In this document: positions 10,023 to 22,300 of the stretch, piece after piece
Position numbering within the stretch: position 1 is the stretch's first letter
Layout of the letters: the number at the start of each line of letters is the position of its first letter
Source: Larix sibirica
Lineage: Eukaryota; Streptophyta; Pinopsida; Pinales; Pinaceae
NCBI GenBank assembly: GCA_004151065.3
Contig: NWUY0300006858.1
Location: forward strand, 65,912-90,970
Reading direction: 5' to 3'
DNA: 25,059 bases
The notes under the pieces: model-generated
Databases searched by the model: none
Told to the model about the DNA's origin: nothing
Seen by the model: only the letters and a program-made list of their open reading frames with translations
Position numbers and translations under genes: made by a program

Positions 10023-10039
10023 NNNNNNNNNNNNNNNNN
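10023..10039. other. Assembly gap of 17 Ns
   Basis: Seventeen consecutive N bases separate two contigs. On the right, a gypsy reverse transcriptase reading frame (minus strand) runs straight into the gap. On the left, the sequence does not continue that protein. Open frames that cross the Ns are artefacts. The odd length suggests an estimated rather than a fixed-size gap. Confidence 0.99.
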
Positions 10040-10275
10040 CATATATAGTTCTAAAAATTGTTTTGATAATGTCTTCTTATTTTATCCTCACTTGAAGACA
10101 ACCTGATCTCAAACCTATCTTTGAGAAAATATGTGCACATCTTAGCTAATCAAGTTAGCAATTCTCACTAGAGAAAATTATTCCTCACAATCACCTTGTT
10201 CAACTACTTGAAGTCAATGCATAATGTCATAGGTCCATCGTTTCTTTTCACAAAAAGTAATGGTACTCTCCAATG
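10040..10275 (-). pseudogene. Ty3/gypsy reverse transcriptase fragment, broken
   Basis: On the minus strand the frame gives VPLLFVKRNDGP, then LCIDFK, a TAG, then LNKV, matching the start of the gypsy RT domain (typically PVLFVKKKDG ... CIDYRQLN). After a frameshift, FSKIGLRSGC corresponds to the FSKIDLRSGY block. VRIK, a stop, EDIIKTIF and RTIYG follow and match the next RT block. The reading then enters the N gap before the YxDD catalytic motif. At least three stops and one or more frameshifts make it non-functional. In a complete element the polyprotein directs reverse transcription of the element RNA. Confidence 0.85.
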
Positions 10276-10283
10276 AGACTTCA

Positions 10284-10325
10284 TTATAAACTCAACATAT
10301 CTTCTTTTATAAACTCAACATATCT
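10284..10325. repeat. 19-base direct repeat at the gag/RT junction
   Basis: TTATAAACTCAACATATCT occurs at 10284-10302 and 10307-10325, a 23-base period. It sits exactly between the last Gag-like block and the first RT-like block, so it may mark or derive from the deletion junction. Confidence 0.85.
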
Positions 10326-11095
10326 CAACAATTATGAAAACTTCACTTCATAATCTTTCATGCTCATATTTCCCAACTTGAATTCAAATAACTATTCCAC
10401 CTTCTTATTATAATAATGTCCTAATATGATTTTTGTTAAAATAAAGACTTCTTGAGTTGCCTCCATGAAATCCTATTTTCATTGATATGTTTCACTTCGA
10501 CCATTTGATCCCACCGAATGGAAGCCTTGCAATGGAAGTTGTAAACAACAATTATAGCTTCCATATTACAAGAATAATTATGCAATTGAAGATACCTCAT
10601 CCCCATTAACTAAACTTCAGTGTCTTCTCCTTTCCTACTCTCACCATCAAAAGCCAATAATTAATCTTCCTCATCTCTCATTGTAGTGTATCTTCCGCAT
10701 GTTTTCAATTACAATGTCCAACTAGAAACATTTCTAAGTTGCTCCTAGATTCCTCATCCGAGTATGACTTCCAAGCTACATGAGGTGGTGAATAGTGATG
10801 CCTACAACTCCTATTAACACTCTTGGAATGCATGAATCTTTCATGTGATCTAATTGTTCAACTATACCTTATTTAAGTCTCAACTCAATTTGCATTTGTT
10901 TCTATTGTAAATTCAAGCTTTGCATACGTGTTCAACTAATTTTACTACTTATAAGCCTTTAGCATTCTCTCATTATCAAGTCTACAACTTTGCATCTCCA
11001 TCTTCAAGGTTTTCATTGTTTCTACCAACACTATTGGTTCATTGTTTTTTATGTGCCCACTAAACTCCATTTCTAACCAATTCCTAAAAGGATCT
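10290..11095 (-). pseudogene. Ty3/gypsy gag region, decayed
   Basis: Reading the minus strand from about 11095 downward, frames resemble plant gypsy Gag in the right order. First comes an N-terminal part with EMEFSGHIKNNE-like and coiled-coil-like METMKTLKMEMQSC-like text. Next come HHYSPPH, EMRKI and FDGESRKGEDTEV, followed by MGMRYLQLHNYS, KASIRWDQMVEVKHI and ISWRQLKKSLF. The last blocks are LFEFKLGNMSMKDYEVKFS and LLRYVEFI. Stops and frameshifts fall between blocks. Gag would form the nucleocapsid particle. No zinc knuckle or protease motif follows; RT begins almost immediately, so the element is internally deleted. Confidence 0.8.
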
Positions 11096-11502
11096 ATAGC
11101 CCTTATATAAGATCTAATTACTTGTAATTATTCTATATATAATTAAAAAACATCAATCAATTTTTAAGAATGACTCGAAACATTAAACATCATTTACTAA
11201 TTTAATAAACATTTATACATTTCAAAGAAACAAGTATTTGTAGTCAATTTACTTGTAGAATTTTTGTTGTTTCCTAAATTTCTCAAATGTTCTTTAGAGA
11301 GGAAGCAAAACAAAATAAACTAAATTCCACTTTCTCAAAAATACATTTGATGAATTTAACATATACAAAAGTAATCATTAATGCCTATGGTAACTTCATC
11401 AAAATCCCTTCAGAGCTTCAAAAAAATTGGCATCGTCCACTTTAGTCTCAGATCAAATTGTTTGCTTCAAACTCTGCAGTCCAATATAAATTATAATCAA
11501 CA

Positions 11503-11850
11503 AGCCTTAAAAGTACATAAAAACATGCCATAGAAATAGATAGAAACAAGGCTCATTCATCATGTGCCTTTAGAGTGAATAGAATTTGACCAAACATATC
11601 TCAATCCTATATTCTTACAACCTGCAATATTTCTCATATATAAGTTGGTAAGCAAGGTTCATAACTAATCTAACTCATAATTCACAAAGTTACGCCTCAA
11701 AAGTTCATAAAAATGAGGGCCATACATTGTGTACCTCGAGAGAAAATACAATTGGCCAACAAATCAACCCTATATACAACGCATAATTTTTTTCAGCTAT
11801 AGGTTGGTAAGAAGGTTCATAACTAATATAACTCATAATTCACTTACATT
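11503..11850. repeat. Degenerate tandem duplication, about 190 and 157 bases
   Basis: Unit 1 (11503-11693) and unit 2 (11694-11850) both begin GCCT.AAAAGT.CATAAAAA. They share a CTATAT/CCTATA middle and GTTGGTAAG..AAGGTTCATAACTAAT near the end, closing with AACTCATAATTCAC. Unit 2 has internal deletions. Confidence 0.75.
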
Positions 11851-12000
11851 TAAAACTGACTGGCTGGTTAGAAATGGAACCCATACACATAATGGGACCA
11901 TATGGGACCAAGAATAGCATAGTTAGGTTGTACATTGTATATACCTCTTACGGATTTATACAATCCATTCATCAAAAATATATTTTTCTCCAATTAACAA

Positions 12001-12054
12001 ATACTTGAAGTATCGAGTATTTGGTTTATACTTGAAATATCGAGTATTTAAACC
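12001..12054. repeat. 27-base tandem pair
   Basis: ATACTTGAAGTATCGAGTAT (12001 on) and ATACTTGAAATATCGAGTAT (12028 on) start two adjacent 27-base units that differ at a few positions. Each unit also contains a small palindrome, ATACTTGAAGTAT. Confidence 0.9.
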
Positions 12055-13012
12055 AAGGCATTTTAAAATTAGCATGTATTTATGCCGAATTATGCTTGCA
12101 TATATACCCAATTATACATGTATTTTTACTAGTACAGTTTTCGATAGGTCTAAATCTTAACAAGATGTTAATTAATTGGTCATACCAAGAATTATTCTCA
12201 GAATCCTTATTTCATCTGTCACATCATCCATGACTTACTTTACCAAACAAAAGAAATTATTTTTTCTCGGATTTTTATATTTTTACATAACAAACATTTA
12301 TTATCGCAGAAGGGGTGAATTGTATAACCCGGCAGACACTCAAAACACCAAATAGAAGTAAATACCTTTGAAAGTGGTGACTATAATTGTATACCGTGAT
12401 ATATCTTTTAATGTCGGTAAATTAGTCAACCACATAATACTTATGATGCTTCTAAAATTACAATTGCATTGTTTAACAATCATTTTTTTAACTATCTCAT
12501 CAATTGACAATATGATATTCTCTTCCATTTCTTGCTTGGCACAACCCACATTCAAAATTACATGTTCAGTAATATGCTCAAGATATTACCAAGATTCCTC
12601 TATTTGAAATTTAAAATGCTCAAGTTATTATTAAGGTTTATCCTAGTCGAGATTTGAGACCATCTGATAGTTCGAGCTCCTCGAATATTTCAATTAGAAA
12701 TTGATCCATTCTGTTTTTCAGCATTAAAATGCCACCGACCATTAATGAAATATACTGATTGTATCCCTCTAAAAATGTGCATATGGAAGAATCTCGTGAA
12801 AACTATGTTCAAAACATCTTAGACGTGAAATAAATTGCTCTGATAGTAAACAGCAACCTATCATTATCTGTAATCATGTAATAAATGCTAAGGGGTAGAC
12901 ATTCAACAAGATGTCTTAACTGAAGCTCAGATAAATGCGGAGATGATAACAAAGTTTGTTTCCATTAACGACTTTCCAAGAACTCGGGAGAATCGATTGT
13001 AGTAAATGTGAA

Positions 13013-15036
13013 CTAGTTGTCAATGGACCCAGCATGCGAAATTGGCCATTCCAACCACTCTATGATCCAATCGATTTCCAACTCACCACAACTTCGACTA
13101 CCAGGTTCAGAATCAATCTCATAAAAGCAAAATGAAAAAATAGACCAGTATATGTTCCTGCAGCTCTCCGAGCTCTCCGTGAAAAATGATGCACTTGCAA
13201 ATAGGGGCATGTCCAATCTTAACATTTTCACTTTAATATTGTCATTCCATGTATCAAGAGCAACTTATATATCTTATAAACGGAACTCATATTGCATTCA
13301 TTTTCTATCAAAAATGTTTAGACTTCGATATCACCAAATAAAAAACATAAATCACAGAGACCTCAAGTCATTTGTAAATTACATTCCAGTTGCACTTTTC
13401 CTTCATTTATAGTGATAGAGCATGCCGGCCAGTCAATATGAAAGGTCAAAACATCATAACAATGCTTAAAAAGTACGAAAGTTCGATATACTTTAAAACA
13501 GTTGGTCTTGAAAGGCTAACAAAACCCAAAGAGTAATCATAACAAATGTTCTATCAGTTAAAAAAAGCTCCTATAGATACAGTTAGATCTTGTTGAGAGT
13601 TACATTGAAGAACAGAAACCTTTATCACAACAGATCATTCGGCAAAATATCGTTAACTATCAATCATTATAAAAGCCACATTTGTTCGCACACTAGTGAC
13701 GTAAAGGACTTACTGTTCTACTTATTAAAGGATATCACCATTATGGCCATTAGCTTGTGGGGAAAAGCAATTGATATGTATATCTAGGCTATACACTTTC
13801 AGAAATAGCAGTAAATGTGTGCAGAAACAGTCGGTTCCGAAACTACATTAAAATTAGTTTACTTTCAACTGCCTAGATCGTGAAGATATAAAACCTTTAT
13901 TAAGATGTCGCAAGTAAAAGACTTTGCCTGCCTCATCACAAGAGATCATTGGCTACAGATCATTGCACGCCATTCCCTAAAAGCATAACTCGTAACATAA
14001 AAGGATTTCCTTTTCTAATAGTTAAGAATACAGACTAATATGGCCACTAGCTTGGGGTGAAAAACTAATCGTATGTATACCTAGGCTATACATTTAGCTT
14101 AGAAAATATCGTAAATGACAAAAAATAGAATCCATATTACTTCCAGAAAGAGTATGTAAACAGCATGCGGAAGATGCAGATACAATATATAAAAACCATT
14201 CCATGTATAGAAACAATAAATTCACAAACTTGGCTGTTAAATAAAAAAGAATTATTTTACTCAACTGCCCACGTCATCAAGATGTAGAACTGTTTTTTAG
14301 GTGTTTGCAAGAAAACAACTTTGCCCTGAAATTCACTCGCAAATTTTCTCTAGTTAAAAAATAAATAATGCCTATCAATCAATTACAGAACCAAATAAAG
14401 GGACAAAACCAATACGGAAACGGAATCACTTACACTTCATCACTGACTCCACTGCAATCACTTGAGAGGCAACAGACATGAAGTGCTTATAATGTACAAG
14501 GGATCGCCTGATGAGGGAAAACATTAAAATACATTTGTTTCCATAGGCCATCGTAATCTCAACCGTAAATAGAGTCCGAAATTATGTTCGTAACAACACG
14601 CAAATCTGAACAAGGTGGTCAAGTATTTCTTATGTGCACTACATTGTATACAAACTACCAAAATGATTCCAAAGAGATAAACTGTTCTAAGAGAAAAAGG
14701 AATTAATTTCAAACAGAAAAAGCATAGTAAAGTCACTGAATATGAAAATATCATATATGATAAAACACCTGGTCTTGAACGAGTAATGCTAGCTAGACTT
14801 TCGACAGGCAAAAATGATCCAACATGAATACCTATGGTCCACAAATCCTTTAATACATAATAAACAATGTCCTCAGTTCACGAGGCAAAAAATGCAGAAT
14901 GTAGCTATTATTAGATCAAAGAGCTATCGCTTCCAAGTGTATCTACGTACTGACACAATCTAGCCATGGAGGAAGCAAATGATATGATCAAAGAGGAAAC
15001 AACAATTAAATGAAAGAGGGTGATGTTAAATACAGC
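13013..15036. other. AT-rich stretch 3' of the copy-B gene
   Basis: This lies downstream of the minus-strand gene's stop codon at 15446, so any 3' UTR would start at 15445 and run toward lower coordinates. No clear polyadenylation signal can be assigned. A 72-codon minus frame (13013-13231) and a 106-codon minus frame (14524-14844), the latter with two hydrophobic runs, are open but match no family I know. A degenerate tandem duplication occupies 13625-14325. Confidence 0.45.
13625..14325. repeat. Degenerate tandem duplication, period about 311 bases
   Basis: Units start TCACAA.AGATCATT at 13625 and 13936. Later landmarks recur in order: ATGGCCA.TAGCTTG (13743 and 14041), TAT.CCTAGGCTATACA-like (about 13780 and 14080), and TCAACTGCC followed by GAAGAT/CAAGATGTAG and GACTTTGCC/AACTTTGCC. 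Unit 2 carries roughly 100 extra bases between the last two blocks. Confidence 0.75.
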
Positions 15037-15445
15037 TCATAAAAAATAAGAATACTGCAAATTGTATTTATAAGAACACGCCTGTAGAACAACTGCAAGA
15101 GCCTGTGCAAAAGAAAAAAAGCATACACAGATCATGGCCGCCGTGGCATTCATAGTACAAGGATCATGAACTTACTATAAATGATTGGAATTTATAATGA
15201 GGTGAATCAGGACATCAGGACATCTAATGAAACTGTGTCAAACAGAAATGGTTGCCAACCAAATAGGATTTGATAACATGAGCCTATTCCTCCTACCAAT
15301 ATAAGACAAAGCTCTATCCCCAAATCTTACTGTTCAGATCGTGAGCGTGACCTCCATGTGTTCTGCATTTTAAGGGAAACAACTTGAGAGGTGCCGATAT
15401 CATACAATCCTTGGAAAAATAGAAAGAAAAAGACTGTTACAAATT

Positions 15446-15618
15446 TTAATATACCAGAGGTTCATCATCTGAGTTCCTTGCCCCACCATCGGATGAAATC
15501 CCTGTTTTATCCTGTTCTGTTCCACTTTTTACTCCTCTAGTTACTTTAGACTTCTTCACAGTTCCATCTGTTGGTGTACTCGAAGATGTCACCTGTCTAC
15601 CCTTTCTGCTCTCCCCTC
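15446..15618 (-). CDS. Last coding exon, copy B
   Basis: This exon is identical in sequence to 410-582 (56 codons plus TAA, with NAGNAG-type acceptor). Unlike copy A it has 5 kb of 3' flank in the window, so downstream signals of the gene should be sought here rather than in copy A. Confidence 0.5.
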
Positions 15619-15865
15619 CTTCAGGTGGCAACAAACAGAAAACAACTTTTTGTTAAATGTAAACAAAATCTAGAAATCAAATTGCATAAGAACAAGAATA
15701 TTCCAAAACATGCTCTCACGGTCTTGCACAACATATATGCCTTCAGGTAGCAACAACTAGAAAAACAAACTTTCTGTTAAATGCAAAGAAAAATCTAGAA
15801 TTCAAATTGCATGAGAACAAGAATATTCGAAAACATGCTCTCAGGGTCTTCCGCAACATATATGC
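15618..15865. repeat. 122-base tandem duplication, copy B
   Basis: This is the same two-unit structure as at 582-829, unchanged. Confidence 0.9.
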
Positions 15866-15927
15866 ATTTGAAAAAACAAATTACCAGAAACAATGAATTT
15901 AAATAGTTTGACACTCCATTCCACACA

Positions 15928-16079
15928 CAGGTCTTTCCTAAGTTATTTCACAGGTAGGTAATAAGCATTGCTCATGAATGAAGGATTTTAATCTTAACAC
16001 CTGTCTCAGGTCTTTCCTATGCTAATTCACAGGTAGGTAATAAGCATTGCTCATGCATGGAGGATTTGAATCTTAAGGC
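15928..16079. repeat. 79-base tandem duplication, copy B
   Basis: This is the same two-unit structure as at 892-1043, unchanged. Confidence 0.9.
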
Positions 16080-17649
16080 CTATGTCCAGTTTTCAGTTTT
16101 GCTTTCTGAATCTCCACCCTCTCCTGATCGACAGTTGAAAATTTCTTTTAAAGAATAGCAGTTTCAACTCCACATCAAAAGGTTTTGGAGACTGAGTTTG
16201 CAATTTGTTATAAATATTTACTAGTAACCTAACCAAATCTGGAAAACAGATGTGCTCTCAGTTCTGCAATAGAGCAGATTTATAATAATAAATAATAATC
16301 TATTTTTAAGGTCACAGCCTATCCACATACCAAATTGATGTATAAGACCCCCTTGTTAAATAATCCAAAAATGGACTTCAAAAGAAACAAGAACTCAAAA
16401 CCAGAATTATTTCCTCAATGCATTCCCCTATAAGTTTTTCTTTGTGATCATTCACCATCTCTTTTTCTTTGGGATCATCCACCATCTCCATATCACAAGC
16501 TTCTAATTTGTTACTTGTAAATTAACTTTGGAACATGGGTCAAGTATATATATGGATTGAACATGGCATTTGCTGTAAAAATTAAACCATATTAAACAGC
16601 TACATCAAGACTCAGGAATCTTGGGATTGTTATCACAGAACCCGTTGAATTGAACAGCTAAAATCAGTTAATACTTGACACAATGCACTATGCATATTGT
16701 GAAAAGCCTATGGTGCAAGATTTAACAAAGGGGCACGCTGACTTCTAACATGTCATACCAACGTTTCTTTGTAAGGCGCCTCCTCACATAATATCGTCCA
16801 TTAATGGAAAAATAATAATAAAATAGTGAAATACGGTAAATGATTTGCATATATTACATAATGATCATATATATAGAAGATGTACAGAGAGGGCACGTCT
16901 AAGCATCATTTCCAATACATATTAATTATAATATTTAGTTACATGGCACGCCCTTACTTCTTGAGATTCTTGAGATGCTTCATCAATGAAGCATAATAAG
17001 AGGCCTGACAGTAAGTTTGCTATATGATGACATTTCTACATTGATGTAATCCGAAAGATATCCACTAGAAATCAATCTTGACAAGAATTTTGCAAAAACT
17101 TACTCTGGACATTACTAGAGCGTTGCTGAATTTTGGCTGTTTGAATTTTTGTACAGATCTTCAATTTCACCACTTGAAACATGTTGAAGATCTTCAGTTT
17201 CCTTTTCTCATTCCTCAAACTGATCATGATGTACATATTCTGGTGACAGATCCTGGTGCACTTGGAACTGTCTTTCAGGGGAGTAATTTCATCAATCGGC
17301 AATTAGTTATCTCTAATATGAAATATTATACTGGCTTATTTTTAATTCGTTTTTTCCAATTTTCAAATTCTCGACTTCTGTTAGTAAAATGTGGTTATGC
17401 TTTTGTGGCTTATAAATTTTAGTGTCTATATCCAGTGTTTCATCTGTTGATTTAGTCTTCTGATGTTTTGTAGCTACCCTTTTTAAACAACAAACCAGAA
17501 CAGTGAGACTTGTGTTTTGGGTTTTTAGACAACCTGTCTTTAAAGTTTGTTTCGAAAATGACCCTAATGGCTTTTCTACATTTTACAGTATATATCTGTT
17601 GTAGTACTAGCAATGCAATACTAAAGTCCAATGTCATAAAGCCAGATTA

Positions 17650-17836
17650 TGTTAGGTGGCAATGTCATGAGTTATAGTGTCATTAACAATACTTGCGTGA
17701 GGTAGGCATTATAAACCACACCATGAATAAGCATATAAGAGCATCTTCCTCACTGTATCCAACGACTCTTTATAATAAACAATCCTATATTCTATATTGT
17801 CTCTATTTTACTAGTTTGTGTATTCATTGTTTAGCA
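17650..17836 (+). mobile_element. Orphan LTR, copy B
   Basis: Second copy of the 187-base LTR, again followed by TGGTATCAGAC (17837-17847). It sits at the same place inside the 10-kb duplicate, so it is not an independent insertion. Confidence 0.75.
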
Positions 17837-18973
17837 TGGTATCAGACTTCATAACCTACCTAAGATGTATTCAAACAAGGGAAGCTGGATGCATAGAGTT
17901 GCACAGAAACAACAATGAAGATTTGCCATGGAAAGACAAGGTTTGCCATTTGGAACAAGAATTTCATAAATCAAAATAGTTTTATGTAGTTTTTCTAGTT
18001 AAGTAGGCATTTAATCTTCACATCACCCCGCCTAAACAATTACAGATGCTCTGAAAGGCAAATTTCTACAAACTCAACATCTAAATAGTAGCCAGGTACA
18101 AATATATTCAAACAGAATGAGCACATTTGTGTACCTAAGAGCATTATTCATCGTTACACACACTTACAAATATCAATGATTCAAACAATTGATTGGCAGT
18201 CCTAAAAAGAACATTTACAATTACTTCAATGAAACAATAGAAAGCACAACAATATCTCCTGATATTCCAGTTCTGGGATATTAGAAAAAATCACTGCCAA
18301 TGCTATTTGTTTCCTTGTATGCATCAAATAGGTAACAAAAATTTACATGTTTAGCCACACAAAGGCCAAATTTTACTGAATCTTAATCACGAGTGCAAAT
18401 TGAGAGGGAAAACAAGTCTTAAAAAATAATGTAGCTAGAGAAAACAGTTATAGGGGAACCCTCAAATATAAATATGCCGTAACAAACAATGAAAAAAATC
18501 TTTATCAGTCTATTTTCCTGGAGTAAACATTACAAACAATTGACTACCACTGTGACGAGAAAATATTCTGCAATACTTTTCTAAATTCTCCCTTCAAATT
18601 TCAGGCAATAATTTTCTATTGTAAGCAACACTCATTTCTCTTTAATGTCAGTCTCCAATATTCTACCGAAAGTGAATTTTAATTCAGCAAACCTTACATT
18701 CAATTCAACCAAACATTGAACAAAATGGCTAACCTCAAATTACTTTCTGAGAACTTCAGAAGGCTACACCAAGGATGAGAATTAGTGGCACCTACACAAA
18801 GACTTGTGGGAGACAAAACAAAAGGACCTTTTCTTATGACAAATAAATGAAATCTGAAGAGACAGATATCACACCCTGTGCTTTCTGAGGAGGTACAATG
18901 GTTGAAATCCATTTTTGTTAAAAATATAGTACAAATCAAAATACCGATACATGTTTTTATGAAAGATGTTCAC

Positions 18974-19173
18974 CTTGCTTTTGTTTCCTTCCCCTACTGC
19001 CACTTGTCGGTTGATCGGTATTTTCTGGAGACATAACAGTGTCTGCAATGACTTCTGAAGCACTCTTTTCAGATAAACCAGCATCAGCACTTTTTACCAA
19101 TGCCCCATTGTCATCAGGCTTCATATCCAACTGCAATCTAGAATCCTTCCTAGTTTTGGAAGAATGTGATCCC
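18974..19173 (-). CDS. Penultimate exon, copy B
   Basis: This exon is identical to 3937-4136, including both splice borders. The Ser/Asp/Lys-rich peptide is unchanged, so the duplication shows no sign of coding divergence. Confidence 0.6.
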
Positions 19174-19273
19174 CTGCATCGCAAATCAGAAAGGCATAAA
19201 GAAACTATCTAAAACAACAAAAAGATAAAGAAATGGTTTATGAAACCAAACTCATTTAGAATGCATGCCATAC

Positions 19274-19348
19274 CTTTTTGCCGAAGATTCTGTCATATCC
19301 TCTTTTACTGGCGGGCTTTCCCCTTTAGTGGTCCTCCTCCTTGCCGGC
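19274..19348 (-). CDS. Third-from-last exon, copy B
   Basis: This exon is identical to 4237-4311, with the same TTTTCAG acceptor and GTATGG donor. It is separated from the next exon by the same 100-base intron. Confidence 0.6.
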
Positions 19349-22300
19349 CTGAAAACAATCAATAAATGCACCATATTTTAGAATCATAATATATCACACA
19401 AGATCAAACAGAATCAAACTGATCTCCAATTAATATCTTGTTATATGAAAACTTTTCAATTCCATAAATCTCAGACTGGCATTTTCAGAAAATGAGATAT
19501 TGCTACAATTTAATTTGAAGGACCAACTGACAAGTTCATTCCCTCGGGAACAATATGCCAGTGTTTCTTTCAAGAGCAAGACTTTCATTTAGCTTCACAG
19601 GTGCGATTGACTTCATTACATGGCACAAAATCACACAGGGTTGGAAAATGCAAGAATTTAAGTCGGTATAATACCCAATCATTCAACTTACAAAATCTGC
19701 CAACAAAGCTCTACAGCAACAGTTAGGAGCTGTAACAGTAAATTCAAAAAATATTGACAAAATTTGCTTGAATTTAAGGCACTTGAAAAAGCATTTGACA
19801 TACAAGCAATTATGTTACAATGATGTTCCTTCACTAAACCAAGCAATCAAGGTGTGCATGTTTTTGAGCTTCACCAAAATATTTCTTATAAACAGAATTT
19901 TCAGTAATACACATCGAATTTTAAAAATTCAATCCTCCACAATCTTTAAGTTAGACATTATCAAGTGTTATCTAAGGAAGTGCAACAGAGGCTACCATAG
20001 GATCTAAGATGACAACGTTAAACGTTCCCTAGAAATGCCTATATAAGTTAAGAGTTAAATCATATAATAGCAAGATACTTCAGAAATAATAAATCAAGAT
20101 ACTTTACAACCTGGCACAAATGGATTTAATAAAATCATGACCACAAAATCATAGTAGGAATATAAGAGACTAATTCATCTAAACAAGCCATATTTACAAC
20201 TACACAAGTTTTGTTCTATCTAGGACAGCCTGGAAGAAGCACATAAATGATAAAGGCCCTTTGGACTTTCCTCTCAACAAGGATGGTATGAAGGGCTTCC
20301 ACCTAAATTAAATAGCATATTTGCTATTCATCCAAGTCTCTTTGGTTTGCTATTCATCACAGCATTTTTTCCAAGAGGATTCTAAGGCAATCCAGGGTGA
20401 ATATGCATGGAAGGAGAAGCAATCTATAAAACTAAAACCTTCGTCTTTAAGTTCATTTACCTACAAGAGATCTTGGTACAAAAACACTAGGGAAACAAAG
20501 CGCAACCTTCAAAGAAAGGGTCAACAGGGCCCTGGTCAAAGGGAAAAACAAGAGTGTTTCATATAACCCACCAAGGTTTAAATCTTTTAGATGTTTCACC
20601 CCTCATGGACTGTCTCATCTATGTAAGATGGTCATTTCAAGCAGTTGGAGTTAACTGCAAGTCCTGGGTGACTTCAGAAGAAGGAAAACCCCCAACTTGC
20701 AAATTTGCAGCTGAATTTTGATGTAAATCGTGATACATTGCACTGTAATGCTCCCTGATCAGGAAAAGGCACACTTATAATATAGCAATAACAGGCAGCG
20801 TCTTATAAAAAAGACCTCAAAGAGGTGTCTCTGAAAAGGGTCCCTATATGGACACTTTTTGGAAAGATTTTCCAAAAGTTTATTGGTATATTCATGTACA
20901 AAGACAATTTTTTGTACTTTAAAAAGTAATTTTATTTATTTATAAATTAAAAACTTATGGCCTTCAAAAATTATGAGTAGGGATGAAATTTATTTCTTTT
21001 CTAAATATTGCAGACCTATGGACATCATAACTATAAAAAATGCTATACCTACACCTTGATCCTAATTGTAGAAATGGTGATTCCTCATTTCCAAAAACAT
21101 TAAATGTGTCATTTCTAAAAACATGCTCAAGTGTAGAAACTTGTACACAATTTCCTGCTCCTAGAGATATAGAAAAGACTCTGGCTCTCTCAACATCCCT
21201 CATAACAAACAAGATGCAGCAACCAAGTGTTGAGTAACCTATTAACTATTCCACGACTCATCAAACTAAGAAGAACCTTTATCTCTCAAATAGTTTGGTA
21301 AGCTTGCAAACTTACAAGCCTTACTTCCAAAAGGACTGCCAGAATTGAGGGAAGAATTTTATTTCAACACACTCATTTATGCTCATGATCCTTGTCCAAA
21401 ATCCCACCCAGCTAGGTGATAACAATTATTGGTTTTCTAACTACAATAAAATGGACTTACTCACATTGACTAAAAGCCAAATCCAACTATAACCTTTTAT
21501 AAAGTTGGCAACATCACTATCTAATGTATTCAATTCTTAGCTACATAATTAACAAGTTAGTTCAAAACCCTACGGGAATGGTGGAAAACAGACTAGCTAT
21601 TTCCACAAAGCTACGAGAGTTGACTCAAACAGTGGACATGCAAATACCAAAGATTAAAGTTTCACTCGTACTCAAGTAAATCTCAAAAAATAAAAGAAAT
21701 TAAAAAACCTAAAATTCATTAAAAAAAACTTCACTAATATGAAAGTTTACAAGGTGTGTGTCTGTGTGTGTATGTGTATTGTCGATTTTCAATAAAAATT
21801 AATTTCCATGTATAGCTGATAGCACATACCAAAAAACAACATAGATTTTGGCCAAGTGATTTTTTACTTAGTGTCTTCCATGGAAGGAAAGCTAAGCCCG
21901 ATTTGCACAACACTTGAGACAATACTCAAAAACGTTGAAAAGGGAAACCATAACACTCCAATTTGATTGACATAAATGTCCTTCCATATTGGACCCAACA
22001 ACGTCAAACATTCCCTCATTGCATCATGGCCTTGTGCCAAGGCATAAATGGAAAAAATAGCATCCACCCATGTGCATTGAATCTAGTAAGAAAGAGAGAA
22101 GCAGTATACCTTTCAGTATTATGTTATCAAAAGAGAGTACTTTGGAAGTGGTTGAGATTTTGTCCAAATAATTGCCTGCTATGATTTTCATTCCTATAAA
22201 ACATTGCAATGGCCAAGTGGCAAGAACTTAAGATGAAGTCCATAACAGTCTAAGGTAATGACTATTCACAGTTAGAACAGCATCCCAAACTGTTGTCCAA

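Larger units (their letters stand above)
11096..13012. other. AT-rich stretch with small repeats, no supported gene
   Basis: It lies upstream (in element sense) of the gypsy gag remnant, so part may be the element's leader or LTR, but no TG/CA-bordered LTR or primer-binding site is visible. It holds the degenerate tandem pair at 11503-11850 and a 27-base tandem pair at 12001-12054. Short open frames around 12340-12607 are A/T-driven and unrecognised. Confidence 0.5.
15619..18973 (-). other. Long intron, copy B
   Basis: This is the counterpart of 583-3936 and one base longer because of the extra C near 16352. All differences I found between the two copies fall in this intron; the exons and the flanking 5 kb are the same wherever I compared them. 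Confidence 0.45.

Noticed and set aside
9769-10095. A 108-codon plus-strand frame crossing the gap
   Set aside because: It reads through 17 Ns, joins two contigs that probably are not adjacent, and continues antisense to a clear RT fragment.
13013-13231. A 72-codon minus-strand frame
   Set aside because: Composition is plausible but it has no known motif, splice border or homologue I can recall.
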